A stretch of 64,000 bases of DNA from Halalkalibacter nanhaiisediminis (GCF_007830185.1 NZ_VLKZ01000001.1:310001-374000); one strand, 5' to 3'; shown: positions 1 through 8,578, numbered from the stretch's first letter. A program made the numbers and translations. The notes: generated by a model not told the origin, from the letters alone.

Positions 1-1
1 C

Positions 2-175
2 TTAACTTCCTATGAGCTTCTAACACTCGTGTATGAATTTACAAAGCGCGGCATTGTCGGTATGGATTTCGTCGAGGTCTATCCGCAGCAAGATCCAACC
101 GATGTATCATCCCACTTCGCCTCCACACTTGCCCTGTATGCACTTGCTGGCGTTGTGCAGCATCAGAAAAAATAA
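2..175 (+). CDS. Ureohydrolase (arginase/agmatinase family), C-terminal end only
   Basis: The window opens inside a reading frame of 57 codons that ends in TAA. The visible part reads LTSYELLTLVYEF, then RGIVGMDFVEVYPQQDPTD, then an alanine/leucine-rich helix. The pattern G-x-D-x-V-E-V-x-P-x-x-D followed by a terminal helix is the C-terminus of the arginase/agmatinase/formimidoylglutamase family, manganese enzymes that hydrolyse guanidino groups. The metal-binding histidine and aspartate motifs lie upstream of the window, so the substrate cannot be chosen. A strong terminator follows at once, making this the last gene of its transcript. Confidence 0.75.
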   Translation, partial: LTSYELLTLVYEFTKRGIVGMDFVEVYPQQDPTDVSSHFASTLALYALAGVVQHQKK

Positions 176-177
176 AC

Positions 178-212
178 AACACCGCACCCGTTTAGAGGTG
201 CGGTGTTTACTT
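178..212 (+). terminator. Terminator of the ureohydrolase gene
   Basis: AACACCGCACC (178-188) pairs perfectly with GGTGCGGTGTT (197-207) across an 8-base loop, and a T-rich tail follows. It sits 2 bases after the stop codon. Confidence 0.85.
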
Positions 213-231
213 TGACGCTATAAAACCCACT

Positions 232-268
232 AAGGACAATGTTCGACCCTGAAACGAGCATTGTCCTT
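232..268. repeat. Second inverted repeat after the ureohydrolase gene
   Basis: AAGGACAATG (232-241) and CATTGTCCTT (259-268) are a perfect 10-bp inverted repeat with a 17-base loop. There is no clear T-tract, so it is either a back-up terminator or a protein-binding site. Confidence 0.5.
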
Positions 269-453
269 ATCAACCTAAGTCTTACCGTAGACTTATACTA
301 CTCTACCCACATTCAAAACAAATTATTCGTCTAAATTTGATAAGAGGAAAAAAGCTCATAAATATGCTAATAAAGGACGAAATCACAGCTTAAAGACCTA
401 GGATTAGAGGAGGGGTGGTGCAGTGCGCTAGAGGTTTTAAGCTAACCCAAGCT

Positions 454-566
454 TGGACCGAAAAGTCACCTACTTAGACCGAAAAACGTTTAATTAGACC
501 GAATAATGTCCTGCTTAGACCGAATTATGATCAGTTTCGACCGAAAAACCACTTATTTCGACCGAA
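454..566 (-). repeat. 21-bp-period TTCGGTCTAA array 1 (reads on the minus strand)
   Basis: Six copies of TT(A/C)GACCGAA, the complement of TTCGGTCTAA, start at 454, 474, 494, 515, 536 and 557, so the spacing is 20 to 21 bp. The bases between copies vary. Read as TTCGGTCTAA the array runs on the minus strand, the sense strand of the c-di-GMP gene whose 3' end is at 656, and it lies just beyond that gene's terminator. No reading frame in this gap (213-603) looks like a gene. Confidence 0.85.
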
Positions 567-603
567 AAAGTCCCAAATTCCACCTTAACCCTACTCCCAA
601 CAC

Positions 604-642
604 CAAAAAAACGGCTGAAAAATCCCTTTTAAACAGCTCCGT
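604..642 (-). terminator. Terminator of the GGDEF-EAL gene
   Basis: On the minus strand ACGG-AG-CTG pairs with CAG-CCGT and runs into seven T residues. It begins 14 bases past the stop codon. Confidence 0.75.
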
Positions 643-655
643 TATTTTCACCATT

Positions 656-3427
656 CTATATTTTACTTAAAAACACTCGCTCAAGCTGGTCACTCATCAA
701 AGGCTTACTAAAAAAGTAGCCTTGTCCGCTATCACAGCCGTATTGTTTTAGGATGTTGTATTGATCCTCTGTTTCAATGCCTTCTGCGACGACACATAAA
801 TTCAAATGATGAGCGAGAGACACAATTGAATGGACAAGTGAGGCATTTTTTTGATCGGTTAATTCTTGGACAAATGATTTATCAAGCTTCAGTATATCAA
901 CTTGTAATTTCATTAAATAGGACAGGGAGGAGTAACCTGTACCAAAATCATCGATCGCCATCTTCAGGCCGATCTCTTTTAGCTGTTTAATCGTTTCAAT
1001 TGTCTTCTCGACATCATGAACCATTGTCCGTTCTGTCATTTCGATAATGAGAGACTTTGGATTGATGCCAGTCTTTTCAATCATCGTAAGCACATCTTCA
1101 ACCAAGGTGCCTTTTTCAAAATGATTTGGCGAAATATTAACCGAAATGGGAATGTCCTTAAATCCAGCTACCTGCCATTCCTTTATTTGCTTGCCTACTT
1201 GTTCAAGGACCCATTGTGTAATCGGAATAATCAGGTCGTTTTCCTCAGCGCGAGCAATAAAGTCATTTGGAACAACCAAGCCCTTCGTAGGGTGCGCCCA
1301 CCGAATTAACGCTTCAGCCGCTTCAACCCGCTTTGTCGAAAGATTAAATTTCGGCTGATAAACCAAATAAAATTCATTATTGCGAATCGCCCGTTGAACA
1401 TTATCTTCAAATGATACAAAGGCCTCCGCTTTATCTAATTTGACGTTATGACTACAGAATTGATAATTATTTCTTCCAAATTGCTTCGCTTTGTATAAAG
1501 CTTGATCGACATGCTTCATTAACGCCAACACATCACTGCCGCATTGCGGATACGTACCAATGCCGATTGATGAAGTCGTCATAAACTCATGCCCTTTAAT
1601 GTGCCAAGTATCCTGTAGCGTTGTTAAAAATCGCTTAGCCATCTCCTCAATCTCGCCTTTTGAAGATACCCCTGGTAACAAAACGGCAAACTCATCCCCA
1701 CCCAGTCGTGCCAGCGTATCGCCTTTGCGAATACAGGTTCTAAGCCGCTTGGCGAACTGAATCAATAATTCATCGCCTACATCATGCCCTAGCGTATCAT
1801 TAACCCATTTAAAGCGATCAAAATCAAAGCACATCACGGCAAATGCTTTCTGATTACGTTTTGCTTCCTCCATCGTTTCAGTGAGACGATCCATAAATAA
1901 ACGGCGATTCGATGCTCCTGTAAGGAAATCATAAAACGCCATTTTCTCAAGCTCTTTCTCTTGCTGTTTACGTTCTGTTACCTCTCGTGAGACGCAAAGA
2001 ACATGCTGGAATTCGCCATTATTATCGAACACCGCTGTCAGCTTTTTATCTAGCCAAATAAAATGACCGTCACCGTGCATAAAACGATACTCCAGTGCTT
2101 CATCTTGATGAGTCTCAAGCACATTTTTGATACAATCGGTCACTCTTTGAAAATCACCTTCATGAATCCGTTCAGAAAGGAGTGAATCGCCCTCTTTGAT
2201 TTGAATACCGACCACTGTTTGATAAGAAGGAGACGCATATAAAACGGTAGAGTTGGCATCAATGAGCGCAACTAGATCAGTCATGTTTTCTGCGATTAAG
2301 CGATATCTTTCTTCACTCTCTTCAATCCGTCTTTCTTGGATTTTCTTCTCGCTGGTATTCCTAGCAATTCCAAATACACCCGTGATGCTTTCGTTTACAA
2401 TTATAGGGATACTTGTTATGTCGAGGTCGACACACTCCCCCTGTTTATTAAAAATAGAACATTCGTAATTTCTTGTTTCCCCGTGAACAACCGCTTGGAA
2501 ATTTTCCCGTGCGAGATCCAACGATTCGGGAGTTATTAAAGGTATAAAAGAGCGACCAATCAATTCATTTAATGCGTAACCGGTTATTTCTTCTAGTGCA
2601 TGATTCGCATTTTCAAAGAGACCTTGCAAATCGAATTGAAACACAACATCTGGATGATGCTTAAAGAGAGATTCATAGCGTTGTCTGCTTATCTCTAATT
2701 GTTGCTCTTTTTCGATTTGTTCTGAAATATCCCGGTATGTCGCAATCAAGCCAGTAATCTCACCATCTGTTCCTAAAATAGCAGAGTAAGAGGCATTCAC
2801 ATGAAGTAAACGGCCGTCTTTTTTCTTCCGTATCGTCCGGTAAAATGGTCTATTTCTGCCTCGGAGTAATTCCATATATAAATCTTTATTCTCTTCTTCA
2901 TAGCCTTCAGGAATAAAATCGATATGACCACCTGGCTCGCCAATCAGGTCTTTTTCGTCCCAGCCGAATAACGATGTAAAGCCTTGATTGATACGAATGA
3001 TTTTTTGGTCCACATCAGTCACGAGTATACCGTCTGTTGTGCTAGATAAAAGAGATTCTAGAAATGTATTTGTACGAATTAATTCCTCTTTTTGTTCGGG
3101 CCTGTCTCTGGCCATTCCGATGATATGAGTGCATGTACCCTCGTCATCAAAAATAGGGGTGAAAATAGTATTCCCTTCATAGCTAATAGAAGAGCCTGAA
3201 AGGTATACTTGATTCAGAACATTTTTAAAATTCAGAACACATTTTCGCTCTCCTCTAAAACCAGCAATACGTGCTGCTTTGTTTGCTTTTAAAAAGGTAA
3301 ATTGCCCATCCTTTACTTCAAAAAGAATCGCAACGTCTGGAATCGACTCTAATACCGCGCCAATAATGTTCCTTAACGACTGTGACATGTCAAATATCCC
3401 CATATATCCTTCTTTTTTCATATACAT
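656..3427 (-). CDS. PAS-PAS-PAS-PAS-GGDEF-EAL c-di-GMP turnover protein
   Basis: A 923-residue signalling protein. About four PAS-type sensor modules occupy residues 15-110, 120-240, 245-365 and 370-490. They are followed by a GGDEF domain (intact GGDEF at 576-580, with an RKGD inhibitory site at 567-570) and an EAL domain (EAL at 705-707, DDFGTGYSSL at 826-835). Both catalytic signatures are present, so it may make or degrade cyclic di-GMP; the balance cannot be read from sequence. There are no membrane segments, so it should be cytoplasmic. The frame opens at 3427, but a better ribosome site (AAGAAGG) precedes the ATG at 3403, so the product may begin MGIFDMSQ. It is a single-gene transcript with its own terminator. 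Confidence 0.92.
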   Translation of the reverse strand: MYMKKEGYMGIFDMSQSLRNIIGAVLESIPDVAILFEVKDGQFTFLKANKAARIAGFRGERKCVLNFKNVLNQVYLSGSSISYEGNTIFTPIFDDEGTCTHIIGMARDRPEQKEELIRTNTFLESLLSSTTDGILVTDVDQKIIRINQGFTSLFGWDEKDLIGEPGGHIDFIPEGYEEENKDLYMELLRGRNRPFYRTIRKKKDGRLLHVNASYSAILGTDGEITGLIATYRDISEQIEKEQQLEISRQRYESLFKHHPDVVFQFDLQGLFENANHALEEITGYALNELIGRSFIPLITPESLDLARENFQAVVHGETRNYECSIFNKQGECVDLDITSIPIIVNESITGVFGIARNTSEKKIQERRIEESEERYRLIAENMTDLVALIDANSTVLYASPSYQTVVGIQIKEGDSLLSERIHEGDFQRVTDCIKNVLETHQDEALEYRFMHGDGHFIWLDKKLTAVFDNNGEFQHVLCVSREVTERKQQEKELEKMAFYDFLTGASNRRLFMDRLTETMEEAKRNQKAFAVMCFDFDRFKWVNDTLGHDVGDELLIQFAKRLRTCIRKGDTLARLGGDEFAVLLPGVSSKGEIEEMAKRFLTTLQDTWHIKGHEFMTTSSIGIGTYPQCGSDVLALMKHVDQALYKAKQFGRNNYQFCSHNVKLDKAEAFVSFEDNVQRAIRNNEFYLVYQPKFNLSTKRVEAAEALIRWAHPTKGLVVPNDFIARAEENDLIIPITQWVLEQVGKQIKEWQVAGFKDIPISVNISPNHFEKGTLVEDVLTMIEKTGINPKSLIIEMTERTMVHDVEKTIETIKQLKEIGLKMAIDDFGTGYSSLSYLMKLQVDILKLDKSFVQELTDQKNASLVHSIVSLAHHLNLCVVAEGIETEDQYNILKQYGCDSGQGYFFSKPLMSDQLERVFLSKI

Positions 3428-3673
3428 AAATTACCAATTGATGAGATAAAAAAAGATATCTTTCTATTATTGAAAACATCATAAGGGGAAATTCGACAAA
3501 TTGCAACAAAATTAATTAACTATATCAAAATATTTTTTTAACATGAAAACAAAGCATGTTAATACCCATTAATCCCCTAATGCAAAATCATTTCCCGTGC
3601 AATATTATGATTAATAGCGACAAATACTTACATAATCATGTCGTAATATTTTATCTGAAAGAAGGGTAGTTTC

Positions 3674-4756
3674 GTGAAAAAGCTTGCATCCATTCTATTA
3701 TCAGGTGCAGTCATCATGTCGTCGTTTGCCTCTTTCCAAACAGCCTCTGCTGCAGAAAGTGAACGTACAAGCGATAGTTATATGCTCACTGATATTTGGG
3801 AGCATTGGGCATCAGAAGAGCTAGATGATCTTGTGAACGCTGATATTTTCAAAGGGTTTCCTATCGGAGAAGATGAGTATGTTTTCAAACCAAATAACAG
3901 CATGACAAGAGCTGAATTTGCAGCGATTATTGTCCGTGCTCTTGAATTAAAACCAACTGGAGAAGGCGAAACCTTTACCGACATACCAGCAAATCATAGT
4001 TTAAAAAACGAAATTGCCATTGCGAGTGATCATGGCATTATTTTTGGTGTGGACACAGGAAAGTTCGCTCCAAATGAGCCTGTCCTTCGCGAACAAATGG
4101 CAGCGATAATCGTCCGTGCATTTGAAGGTACAATTGATTTTAACAGCAGTAGTGCCAAGGCATTCTCAGATGTTCCAGCTGAATATTGGGCGAAGGATGA
4201 CATTGCTAAGGCAAGTGGAACCGAAATCGTAAAAGGCATCAATGACACACAATTTGGCCTAAACAAAAAAGCAACACGGGCCGAAGCGGGAGTGATGCTA
4301 CACCGTGCCCTGCAAAAAGAACAAAGCACTCTACCAAATGAAGACGAGCTAAAAACAATTGCAGCACAAAGCGAAACAGCAAGCTTCCCATTATTTGAAG
4401 CAAACGATATCGATGGCCTTCTCGCACATAATGAAACTTATTTTACAGGTTATCAAAAAGTAAGCTCAGATGAATTAGTCACATGGTCTAATGAAGGCGG
4501 CGTGTCTCAAACAATATCCTTTTTGAATGAACCTGTCATCAAAGTAGAAAAAAGAAGCAACCGCTATGCCCAAGTCTCACTAACGGCTGATATCAATATC
4601 AGCTTTGAAGACGACACAACATCATTTAAAACAACAATGCCATATGATGCCACTTACTATATGAAAAAGATAGATGGTAAATGGAAGATTTATCATACTG
4701 ATGTAGCACTAGACTTAGATGAAGAAGAAATGGAACAGCTACTAGCGGGAGAGTAA
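3674..4756 (+). CDS. Secreted S-layer-homology protein with C-terminal domain of unknown role
   Basis: A 360-residue exported protein. A GTG start is preceded by GAAAGAAGG. Residues 1-26 are a signal peptide ending in ASA. Three SLH domains lie at about 38-91, 100-150 and 163-213, each with the typical (T/L)RxExAxxxxRAL ending; such triplets anchor proteins to pyruvylated secondary wall polymers. Residues 220-360 are acidic with alternating strands and a conserved-looking YYMKKIDGKWKIYH stretch. This resembles an NTF2/SnoaL-like fold, but that is inference. No partner gene is adjacent and it is transcribed alone. It could be a structural S-layer accessory or a wall-bound binding protein. Confidence 0.85.
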   Translation: MKKLASILLSGAVIMSSFASFQTASAAESERTSDSYMLTDIWEHWASEELDDLVNADIFKGFPIGEDEYVFKPNNSMTRAEFAAIIVRALELKPTGEGETFTDIPANHSLKNEIAIASDHGIIFGVDTGKFAPNEPVLREQMAAIIVRAFEGTIDFNSSSAKAFSDVPAEYWAKDDIAKASGTEIVKGINDTQFGLNKKATRAEAGVMLHRALQKEQSTLPNEDELKTIAAQSETASFPLFEANDIDGLLAHNETYFTGYQKVSSDELVTWSNEGGVSQTISFLNEPVIKVEKRSNRYAQVSLTADINISFEDDTTSFKTTMPYDATYYMKKIDGKWKIYHTDVALDLDEEEMEQLLAGE

Positions 4757-4784
4757 TTATAGAAGTATAGAGTGAATAAGAGAG

Positions 4785-4819
4785 AACCGTTCCTTTTTTT
4801 ATGAAGGGCGGTTTTTTGT
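4785..4819 (+). terminator. Terminator of the SLH gene
   Basis: AACCGTTCCTT (4785-4795) pairs with GAAGGGCGGTT (4803-4813), allowing one U-G pair, and six T residues follow. Confidence 0.9.
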
Positions 4820-4938
4820 TTGGAAAGCTCTTTCCTTGGCCAAAACGGCAACTATGAGCTTGAAGTTGCTCTTATTGAGAGGGTGTATGAGTCAGTTTGA
4901 TCGTATCTTATTGGTTTATTAGCCGAACTAGATGCTAA

Positions 4939-5011
4939 TTCGGTCTAAGTCAGAGCTTTTTCAGTCTAAGGAGATGCTAATTCGGTTTAAGTAGGTAATA
5001 TATCGGTCAAA
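4939..5011 (+). repeat. 21-bp-period TTCGGTCTAA array 2
   Basis: Four units start at 4939, 4960, 4981 and 5002, each exactly 21 bp apart. Two are TTCGGTCTAA or one base off, and two are more degenerate (TTCAGTCTAA, ATCGGTCAAA). A related TTATTAGCCGAA unit precedes them. The array lies after the terminator of the plus-strand SLH gene and has the same polarity as that gene. Confidence 0.85.
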
Positions 5012-5141
5012 CGACAGCAGTTGGTATTTTTCAACTAGTTTACTCGGTGATTATGGCCTGAACATTACATCATATATACATAGTGAAAACCAGATAATTA
5101 GAACTAGTTTATTTACAACTAATCATTATTTAAACCTTCCC

Positions 5142-5170
5142 TTTACAAGATTAACAGTTTGATCCATAAT
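5142..5170 (+). promoter_or_regulatory. Sigma-A promoter of the choice-of-anchor gene
   Basis: TTTACA (5142-5147) and CATAAT (5165-5170) are separated by 17 bp and lie about 65 bases before the start codon. Confidence 0.65.
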
Positions 5171-5234
5171 TCAGTATATATAGAAATGGGCACTTAGTCT
5201 TATTGCTAAGTAAGGTTAAAAAGGGGGAAGTTCA

Positions 5235-6644
5235 TTGTTACGCGTGATGACAAATAAGAATAAAAGGAAAGGGTCTCAATATACATGGCAGTTTTTCTTG
5301 ATAACCTGCCTGCTTTTGGTTCAAATGACTTATACAGAAAAAGCGGCTGCATTAGGTCCTGATGTAGTTGTGACAAATTTAAATGAAGGACTTACTGCGG
5401 AGGAACTCGTTGCGAAAATCATCGGTGAAAATAGTCTCGATGTAAGAAACGTAACATTTACAGGCTCTGAACTAGCTGTTGGGACATTTAATGAAGGCTT
5501 GGAGACGTTTGGGGTCGACAGTGGAATTGTTCTTAGTACTGGACAGGCAAAAGATATTATCGGTCCAAATCGTTTAAATGAACCGAAGTCAACGGAATTA
5601 GGGAAGCCTGGAGATGCGGATCTTTCCGCCTTAGTGAATGGAAGTACGACTTATGACGCAACGATTTTGGAATTCGACTTTTTGCCACAAAGTGACACAA
5701 TATCGATTCAATATGTCCTCACATCAGAAGAATACCCGGATAGCCTTAGTTTTAGTGATGTATTTGGTTTCTTTGTAAATGGTCAAAACATTGCCTGGCT
5801 GCCAGGTAAAGAAATCCCTGTGACCATTACCAATATCAATCATGTAAGTAACTCGGAATACTATCTTGATAATCCAGAGGATAATCCTATCTATAACACA
5901 TCAATGAATGGAATGACTGTCGTCTTAACAGCAGAGTCTTCTGTTAATGTAGGTCAATGGAATCATATCAAGCTTGCGATTGCAGACTATAAAGATTCTA
6001 TTTTGGATTCTAATATTTTAATCAAAAGTGGAAGTATGACTGACGAACGACCTGTGCTCGAAGCACTTACATTGAATTCATCTGCTTCCAAGCTTCGAAT
6101 TGGAGAGACCGAACAGCTTGTTGTGACAGGAAAATATTCGAATGGAATGACAAAGGATGTTACTAGTGAGGCCATTTATCAAAGCTCCAATGAGGAAATT
6201 GTTACTGTTAGTGAAACGGGCATCCTGACAGGTGTTGCAAGTGGAACGGCTGTAATTAGCGCAACGTATCGAGGACAAACGGTAGAAGTTAGCGTACAAG
6301 TTCGCAGTAATCAAGGTCAGGGCAAAGTGAATCCTTGGCGTCCATTAGGAAAGATTTCACTAAATCGAGATTTTTATAAGATAAGAGAAGGAGAAGCCAC
6401 AAGGATCACGGTGGGAGCGTATTACCTTGATAACCATACCGAAAATGTGACAAGCAAGGCTACATATACTAGCTCTAAGGAAGCGATCGTCACAGTTAAT
6501 GAGGAAGGCGAGATTACAGCGCATCAGGAGGGAATAGCTGTCATTACAGTAAGATACAATGGAAAAATAGCCGAGGCTGAGATTGAAGTTCTTCCAGCTT
6601 CAGTTCCTGAAGGCGGTAGCGGAATATTACTTCCTGTTAAGTAA
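5235..6644 (+). CDS. Exported choice-of-anchor L protein with two bacterial Ig-like (BIG2) domains
   Basis: A 469-residue protein starting at TTG behind AAGGGGGAAG; an ATG four codons later is possible. The signal peptide covers about residues 10-40. Residues 45-270 match the choice-of-anchor L type, with a DSGIVLSTG turn and a TSEEYPDSLSFSDVFGFFVN stretch. Two BIG2-like domains follow at about 275-350 and 370-450, each with a G-E-x-(G/A)-x-(I/L)-T-(A/G) turn and an ATYRG or VRYNG ending. No sortase motif or SLH domain is seen, so the anchor is unclear. A role in cell-surface adhesion or matrix is inferred. It has its own promoter and terminator. Confidence 0.8.
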   Translation: MLRVMTNKNKRKGSQYTWQFFLITCLLLVQMTYTEKAAALGPDVVVTNLNEGLTAEELVAKIIGENSLDVRNVTFTGSELAVGTFNEGLETFGVDSGIVLSTGQAKDIIGPNRLNEPKSTELGKPGDADLSALVNGSTTYDATILEFDFLPQSDTISIQYVLTSEEYPDSLSFSDVFGFFVNGQNIAWLPGKEIPVTITNINHVSNSEYYLDNPEDNPIYNTSMNGMTVVLTAESSVNVGQWNHIKLAIADYKDSILDSNILIKSGSMTDERPVLEALTLNSSASKLRIGETEQLVVTGKYSNGMTKDVTSEAIYQSSNEEIVTVSETGILTGVASGTAVISATYRGQTVEVSVQVRSNQGQGKVNPWRPLGKISLNRDFYKIREGEATRITVGAYYLDNHTENVTSKATYTSSKEAIVTVNEEGEITAHQEGIAVITVRYNGKIAEAEIEVLPASVPEGGSGILLPVK

Positions 6645-6703
6645 AACGCTTCTAGTTGAATTCATATGTGGTTCATCCTGATCGAGTTGGATTAGATAGA
6701 GAG

Positions 6704-6731
6704 AGCCGTTCCTTTTAAGGCGCGGCTTTAT
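6704..6731 (+). terminator. Terminator of the choice-of-anchor gene
   Basis: AGCCG-TT-CCTT pairs with AAGG-CG-CGGCT and is followed by TTTA. Confidence 0.75.
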
Positions 6732-6978
6732 CGTATTCGCTTCGGTCTCTTTCTCCCAAAGCCCATGTAGTAATGCTTGTCCTCATCCTTATACACTTTA
6801 ATCCCTATTAAACTCAAAGGCGTCCAAATTGATTGAAGCTGAATCAAAGGCAACCTTAATCCCTCCCAGATAAATCTCAACTTACAACCAATTGTACGGT
6901 ATTCAAAAGAAGAAGTAAGGTGAACCTTGTCGCCGAGAGCCAAGTTCTCTCCGACAAATTACGCTACCGAAAGGAAAA

Positions 6979-7016
6979 AAAGAAAAGACCCTAAGCATAA
7001 TACTTAGAGCCCCAAT
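6979..7016 (-). terminator. Minus-strand terminator downstream of the RHH gene
   Basis: On the minus strand CTCTAAG pairs with CTTAGGG across TATTATG and runs into a TTTTCTTTTTTT tract. The hairpin resembles the one at 9085-9112 in stem and loop order, so the two may be related. Confidence 0.6.
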
Positions 7017-7051
7017 TTTAAAACCACCTTTAACGAACTTCCGAAAGAAGT

Positions 7052-7098
7052 CTCCCTCTTCAAGCGTGTAACGGGCAAAGCCCAACGCTAAGGGGGAG
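7052..7098 (-). other. Long hairpin next to the RHH stop codon (left-end structure of the element)
   Basis: The outer arms CTCCCTCTT (7052-7060) and AAGGGGGAG (7090-7098) pair, and inside them AGCG/CGCT and GGGC/GCCC pair around AAA. On the minus strand it follows the RHH gene by 28 bases and reads CATTCATCTCCC ... GGGAGACTTC. That layout is like the structured ends of IS605-type elements. Confidence 0.6.
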
Positions 7099-7125
7099 AT
7101 GAATGTCGGTTGGCGTAAGCCAAAG

Positions 7126-7263
7126 CTATTTTTCTAATCCTCTTCGCAACAATTCAAGAATAGTCGCTGTTCTTGTAGATATGCTGTTTTCTTTTTGGTA
7201 TTCGTCAACTTTTTCTAAAATAGGTTTAGGCATACGGATTTCTACACGTTCTTTATCTGACAT
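7126..7263 (-). CDS. 45-residue ribbon-helix-helix protein divergent from tnpB
   Basis: A short gene on the minus strand with a good ribosome site (GAGGTGA) seven bases before its ATG. The product begins MSDKERVEIRMPKPILEKVD and ends LLRRGLEK. The basic N-terminal strand (RVEIRMPKPI) followed by two helices is the CopG/Arc/MetJ ribbon-helix-helix fold, which dimerises and binds DNA. It is divergent from tnpB and separated by only 82 bp holding the tnpB promoter. A role as repressor of tnpB, itself, or the guide RNA is inferred from position. It is too short for most automated gene calls. Confidence 0.75.
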   Translation of the reverse strand: MSDKERVEIRMPKPILEKVDEYQKENSISTRTATILELLRRGLEK

Positions 7264-7280
7264 CGCTATTCACCTCACAC

Positions 7281-7309
7281 TTGATTGTACGGTATTTTTA
7301 CGATATAAT
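7281..7309 (+). promoter_or_regulatory. tnpB promoter with candidate RHH operator
   Basis: TTGATT (7281-7286), a 17-bp spacer and TATAAT (7304-7309) form a good sigma-A promoter; a second TATAAT lies at 7315-7320. The 7-mers TACGGTA (7288-7294) and TACGATA (7299-7305) lie 11 bp apart inside it. Direct half-sites one helical turn apart suit RHH proteins, so this may be the operator. Confidence 0.6.
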
Positions 7310-7345
7310 CAACCTATAATGATCGCAAATAGGAGGTGATTTGAT

Positions 7346-8458
7346 ATGGCTAAACAAAATAAAGCATATAAGTTTCGACTGTATCCAACAGAAGAACAAG
7401 CATTGATCATACGTAAAACCTTTGGGTGTGTTCGCTTTGTCTATAACAAAATGCTAGGAGAGCGGAAAGAAACCTATGAAACTTTTAAAGCTGATAAAGA
7501 AGCACGAAAGAAGATGAAATATCCAACTCCTGCCAACTATAAAAAAGAGTTCTCGTGGTTAAAGGAAGTAGACTCTTTGGCTTTGGCAAATGCACAACTA
7601 AATTTAGATAAAGCGTACAAAGCTTTTTTTAAAGGCAATGCCAAGTTTCCAACATTCAAGAGTAGACGACACAAACAGAGCTATACAACGAATGTCGTGA
7701 ACAGAAACATTGAATTACTAGATGGTCATATCAAATTACCTAAATTGAAAAAGGTAAAAGTCAAACAACACAGAACGATTCCTGCTGAACATACAATCAA
7801 GTCTTGTACAATATCCATGACTGCATCGGGAAAATACTACATTTCCATTCTTACAGAGTACGAGAAGCAAATAGTCAAAAAGGAAATAGAAAAAGTGGTT
7901 GGGTTGGACTTTGCGATGAATGGGCTATTTGTCGATAGTGAGGGTAAGAAAGCCAATTATCCGAAGTTTTATCGACAGATGCTCAATAAGTTAGCACAAG
8001 AACAGCGTAAACTTTCTCGTAAAAAGAAAGGTTCTTCGAATTGGAATAAACAACGCATTCGAGTCGCTAAAATCCAAGAGAAAGTCGCGAATCAACGCAA
8101 AAACTTCTTGCATCACAAATCAAAAGAATTCGTTACTTATTATGATGCCGTTATCATTGAGGACTTAGATATGAAAGGAATGTCACAAGCACTCAAATTC
8201 GGGAAAAGTGTAGCTGATAATGGTTGGGGAATGTTTACTTCTTTTTTACAGTACAAACTAAACGAACAAGGGAAGCAACTTGTCAAAATAGATAAATGGT
8301 TTCCCTCTACGAAAACGTGTTCGAAATGTGGTTCAGTAAAAGATATCAAATTATCAGAACGTACTTACCAATGCTCTTGTGGTCTAAAACTTGATAGAGA
8401 TTATAACTCTGCAATCAACATTAAGAAAGAAGGCATACGCTTATTAGCGATTGCCTAA
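7346..8458 (+). CDS. tnpB: TnpB RNA-guided nuclease of IS200/IS605 family
   Basis: A 370-residue TnpB (OrfB), a compact nuclease guided by a right-end RNA and ancestral to Cas12. The start is fixed by AGGAGGTGATTTGAT-ATG. N-terminal helix-turn-helix and wedge regions precede a RuvC nuclease whose three acidic residues are visible: D188 (VGLDFAMNG), E272 (IIEDLDMKG) and D352 (LDRDYNSAINI). A four-cysteine zinc finger (C325, C328, C343, C345) interrupts RuvC. The full catalytic set means it is not one of the nuclease-dead TnpB-derived regulators. The structured right end follows directly. Confidence 0.95.
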   Translation: MAKQNKAYKFRLYPTEEQALIIRKTFGCVRFVYNKMLGERKETYETFKADKEARKKMKYPTPANYKKEFSWLKEVDSLALANAQLNLDKAYKAFFKGNAKFPTFKSRRHKQSYTTNVVNRNIELLDGHIKLPKLKKVKVKQHRTIPAEHTIKSCTISMTASGKYYISILTEYEKQIVKKEIEKVVGLDFAMNGLFVDSEGKKANYPKFYRQMLNKLAQEQRKLSRKKKGSSNWNKQRIRVAKIQEKVANQRKNFLHHKSKEFVTYYDAVIIEDLDMKGMSQALKFGKSVADNGWGMFTSFLQYKLNEQGKQLVKIDKWFPSTKTCSKCGSVKDIKLSERTYQCSCGLKLDRDYNSAINIKKEGIRLLAIA

Positions 8459-8578
8459 CAAAATAAACTCTTGGAACAAGAGGGTTAGCTTGGTCGATTT
8501 CATCAGCTAGTAAAAGTGGCGACTACCCAAGAAGCCCCCACTTCAAAATCCGAAGGATTTAAGTGGTGGGTAGTTCAC
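8459..8578 (+). ncRNA. Right-end guide RNA (omega RNA) scaffold of the tnpB element
   Basis: From the tnpB stop the sequence keeps pairing potential: GACTACCC (8521-8528) with GGGTAGTTC near 8568-8576, and CCCCCACTT with AAGTGGTGGG around an AAATCCGAAGGATTT hairpin. In this family the RNA extends back into tnpB and its last bases abut the element end, so the guide would start at 8579 (ACCAACTAAAC). The 5' limit is not defined. Confidence 0.7.

Larger units (their letters stand above)
6891..8578 (+). mobile_element. tnpB-only IS200/IS605-type element (left edge uncertain)
   Basis: The element holds tnpB, a divergent RHH gene, a hairpin-rich left part and a right-end structured RNA that stops at GGTGGGTAGTTCAC (8565-8578). 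It has no tnpA (HUH transposase), so it would need one in trans. Elements of this family lack inverted repeats, so the left edge cannot be fixed by eye. The sequence ATTGTACGGTATT occurs at 6891-6903 and again at 7284-7296 and may mark the left boundary. The stretch 6731-6890 upstream has a weak minus-strand frame of unknown meaning. Confidence 0.7.

Noticed and set aside
454-566. Short regularly spaced repeats as a CRISPR array
   Set aside because: Repeat cores are only 10 bp with 11-bp gaps, no leader and no cas genes; true arrays have repeats of 24-40 bp and spacers of 25-40 bp.
6728-7085. Minus-strand frames of 60-71 codons next to the tnpB element
   Set aside because: No ribosome site, no family match, and the second overlaps a terminator and an element hairpin.
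7103-7339. Plus-strand frame upstream of tnpB
   Set aside because: It is the antisense shadow of the RHH gene, whose ribosome site and fold are convincing.
7346-8458. TnpB as a nuclease-dead regulator (TldR-like)
   Set aside because: All three RuvC acidic residues and the zinc-finger cysteines are present.
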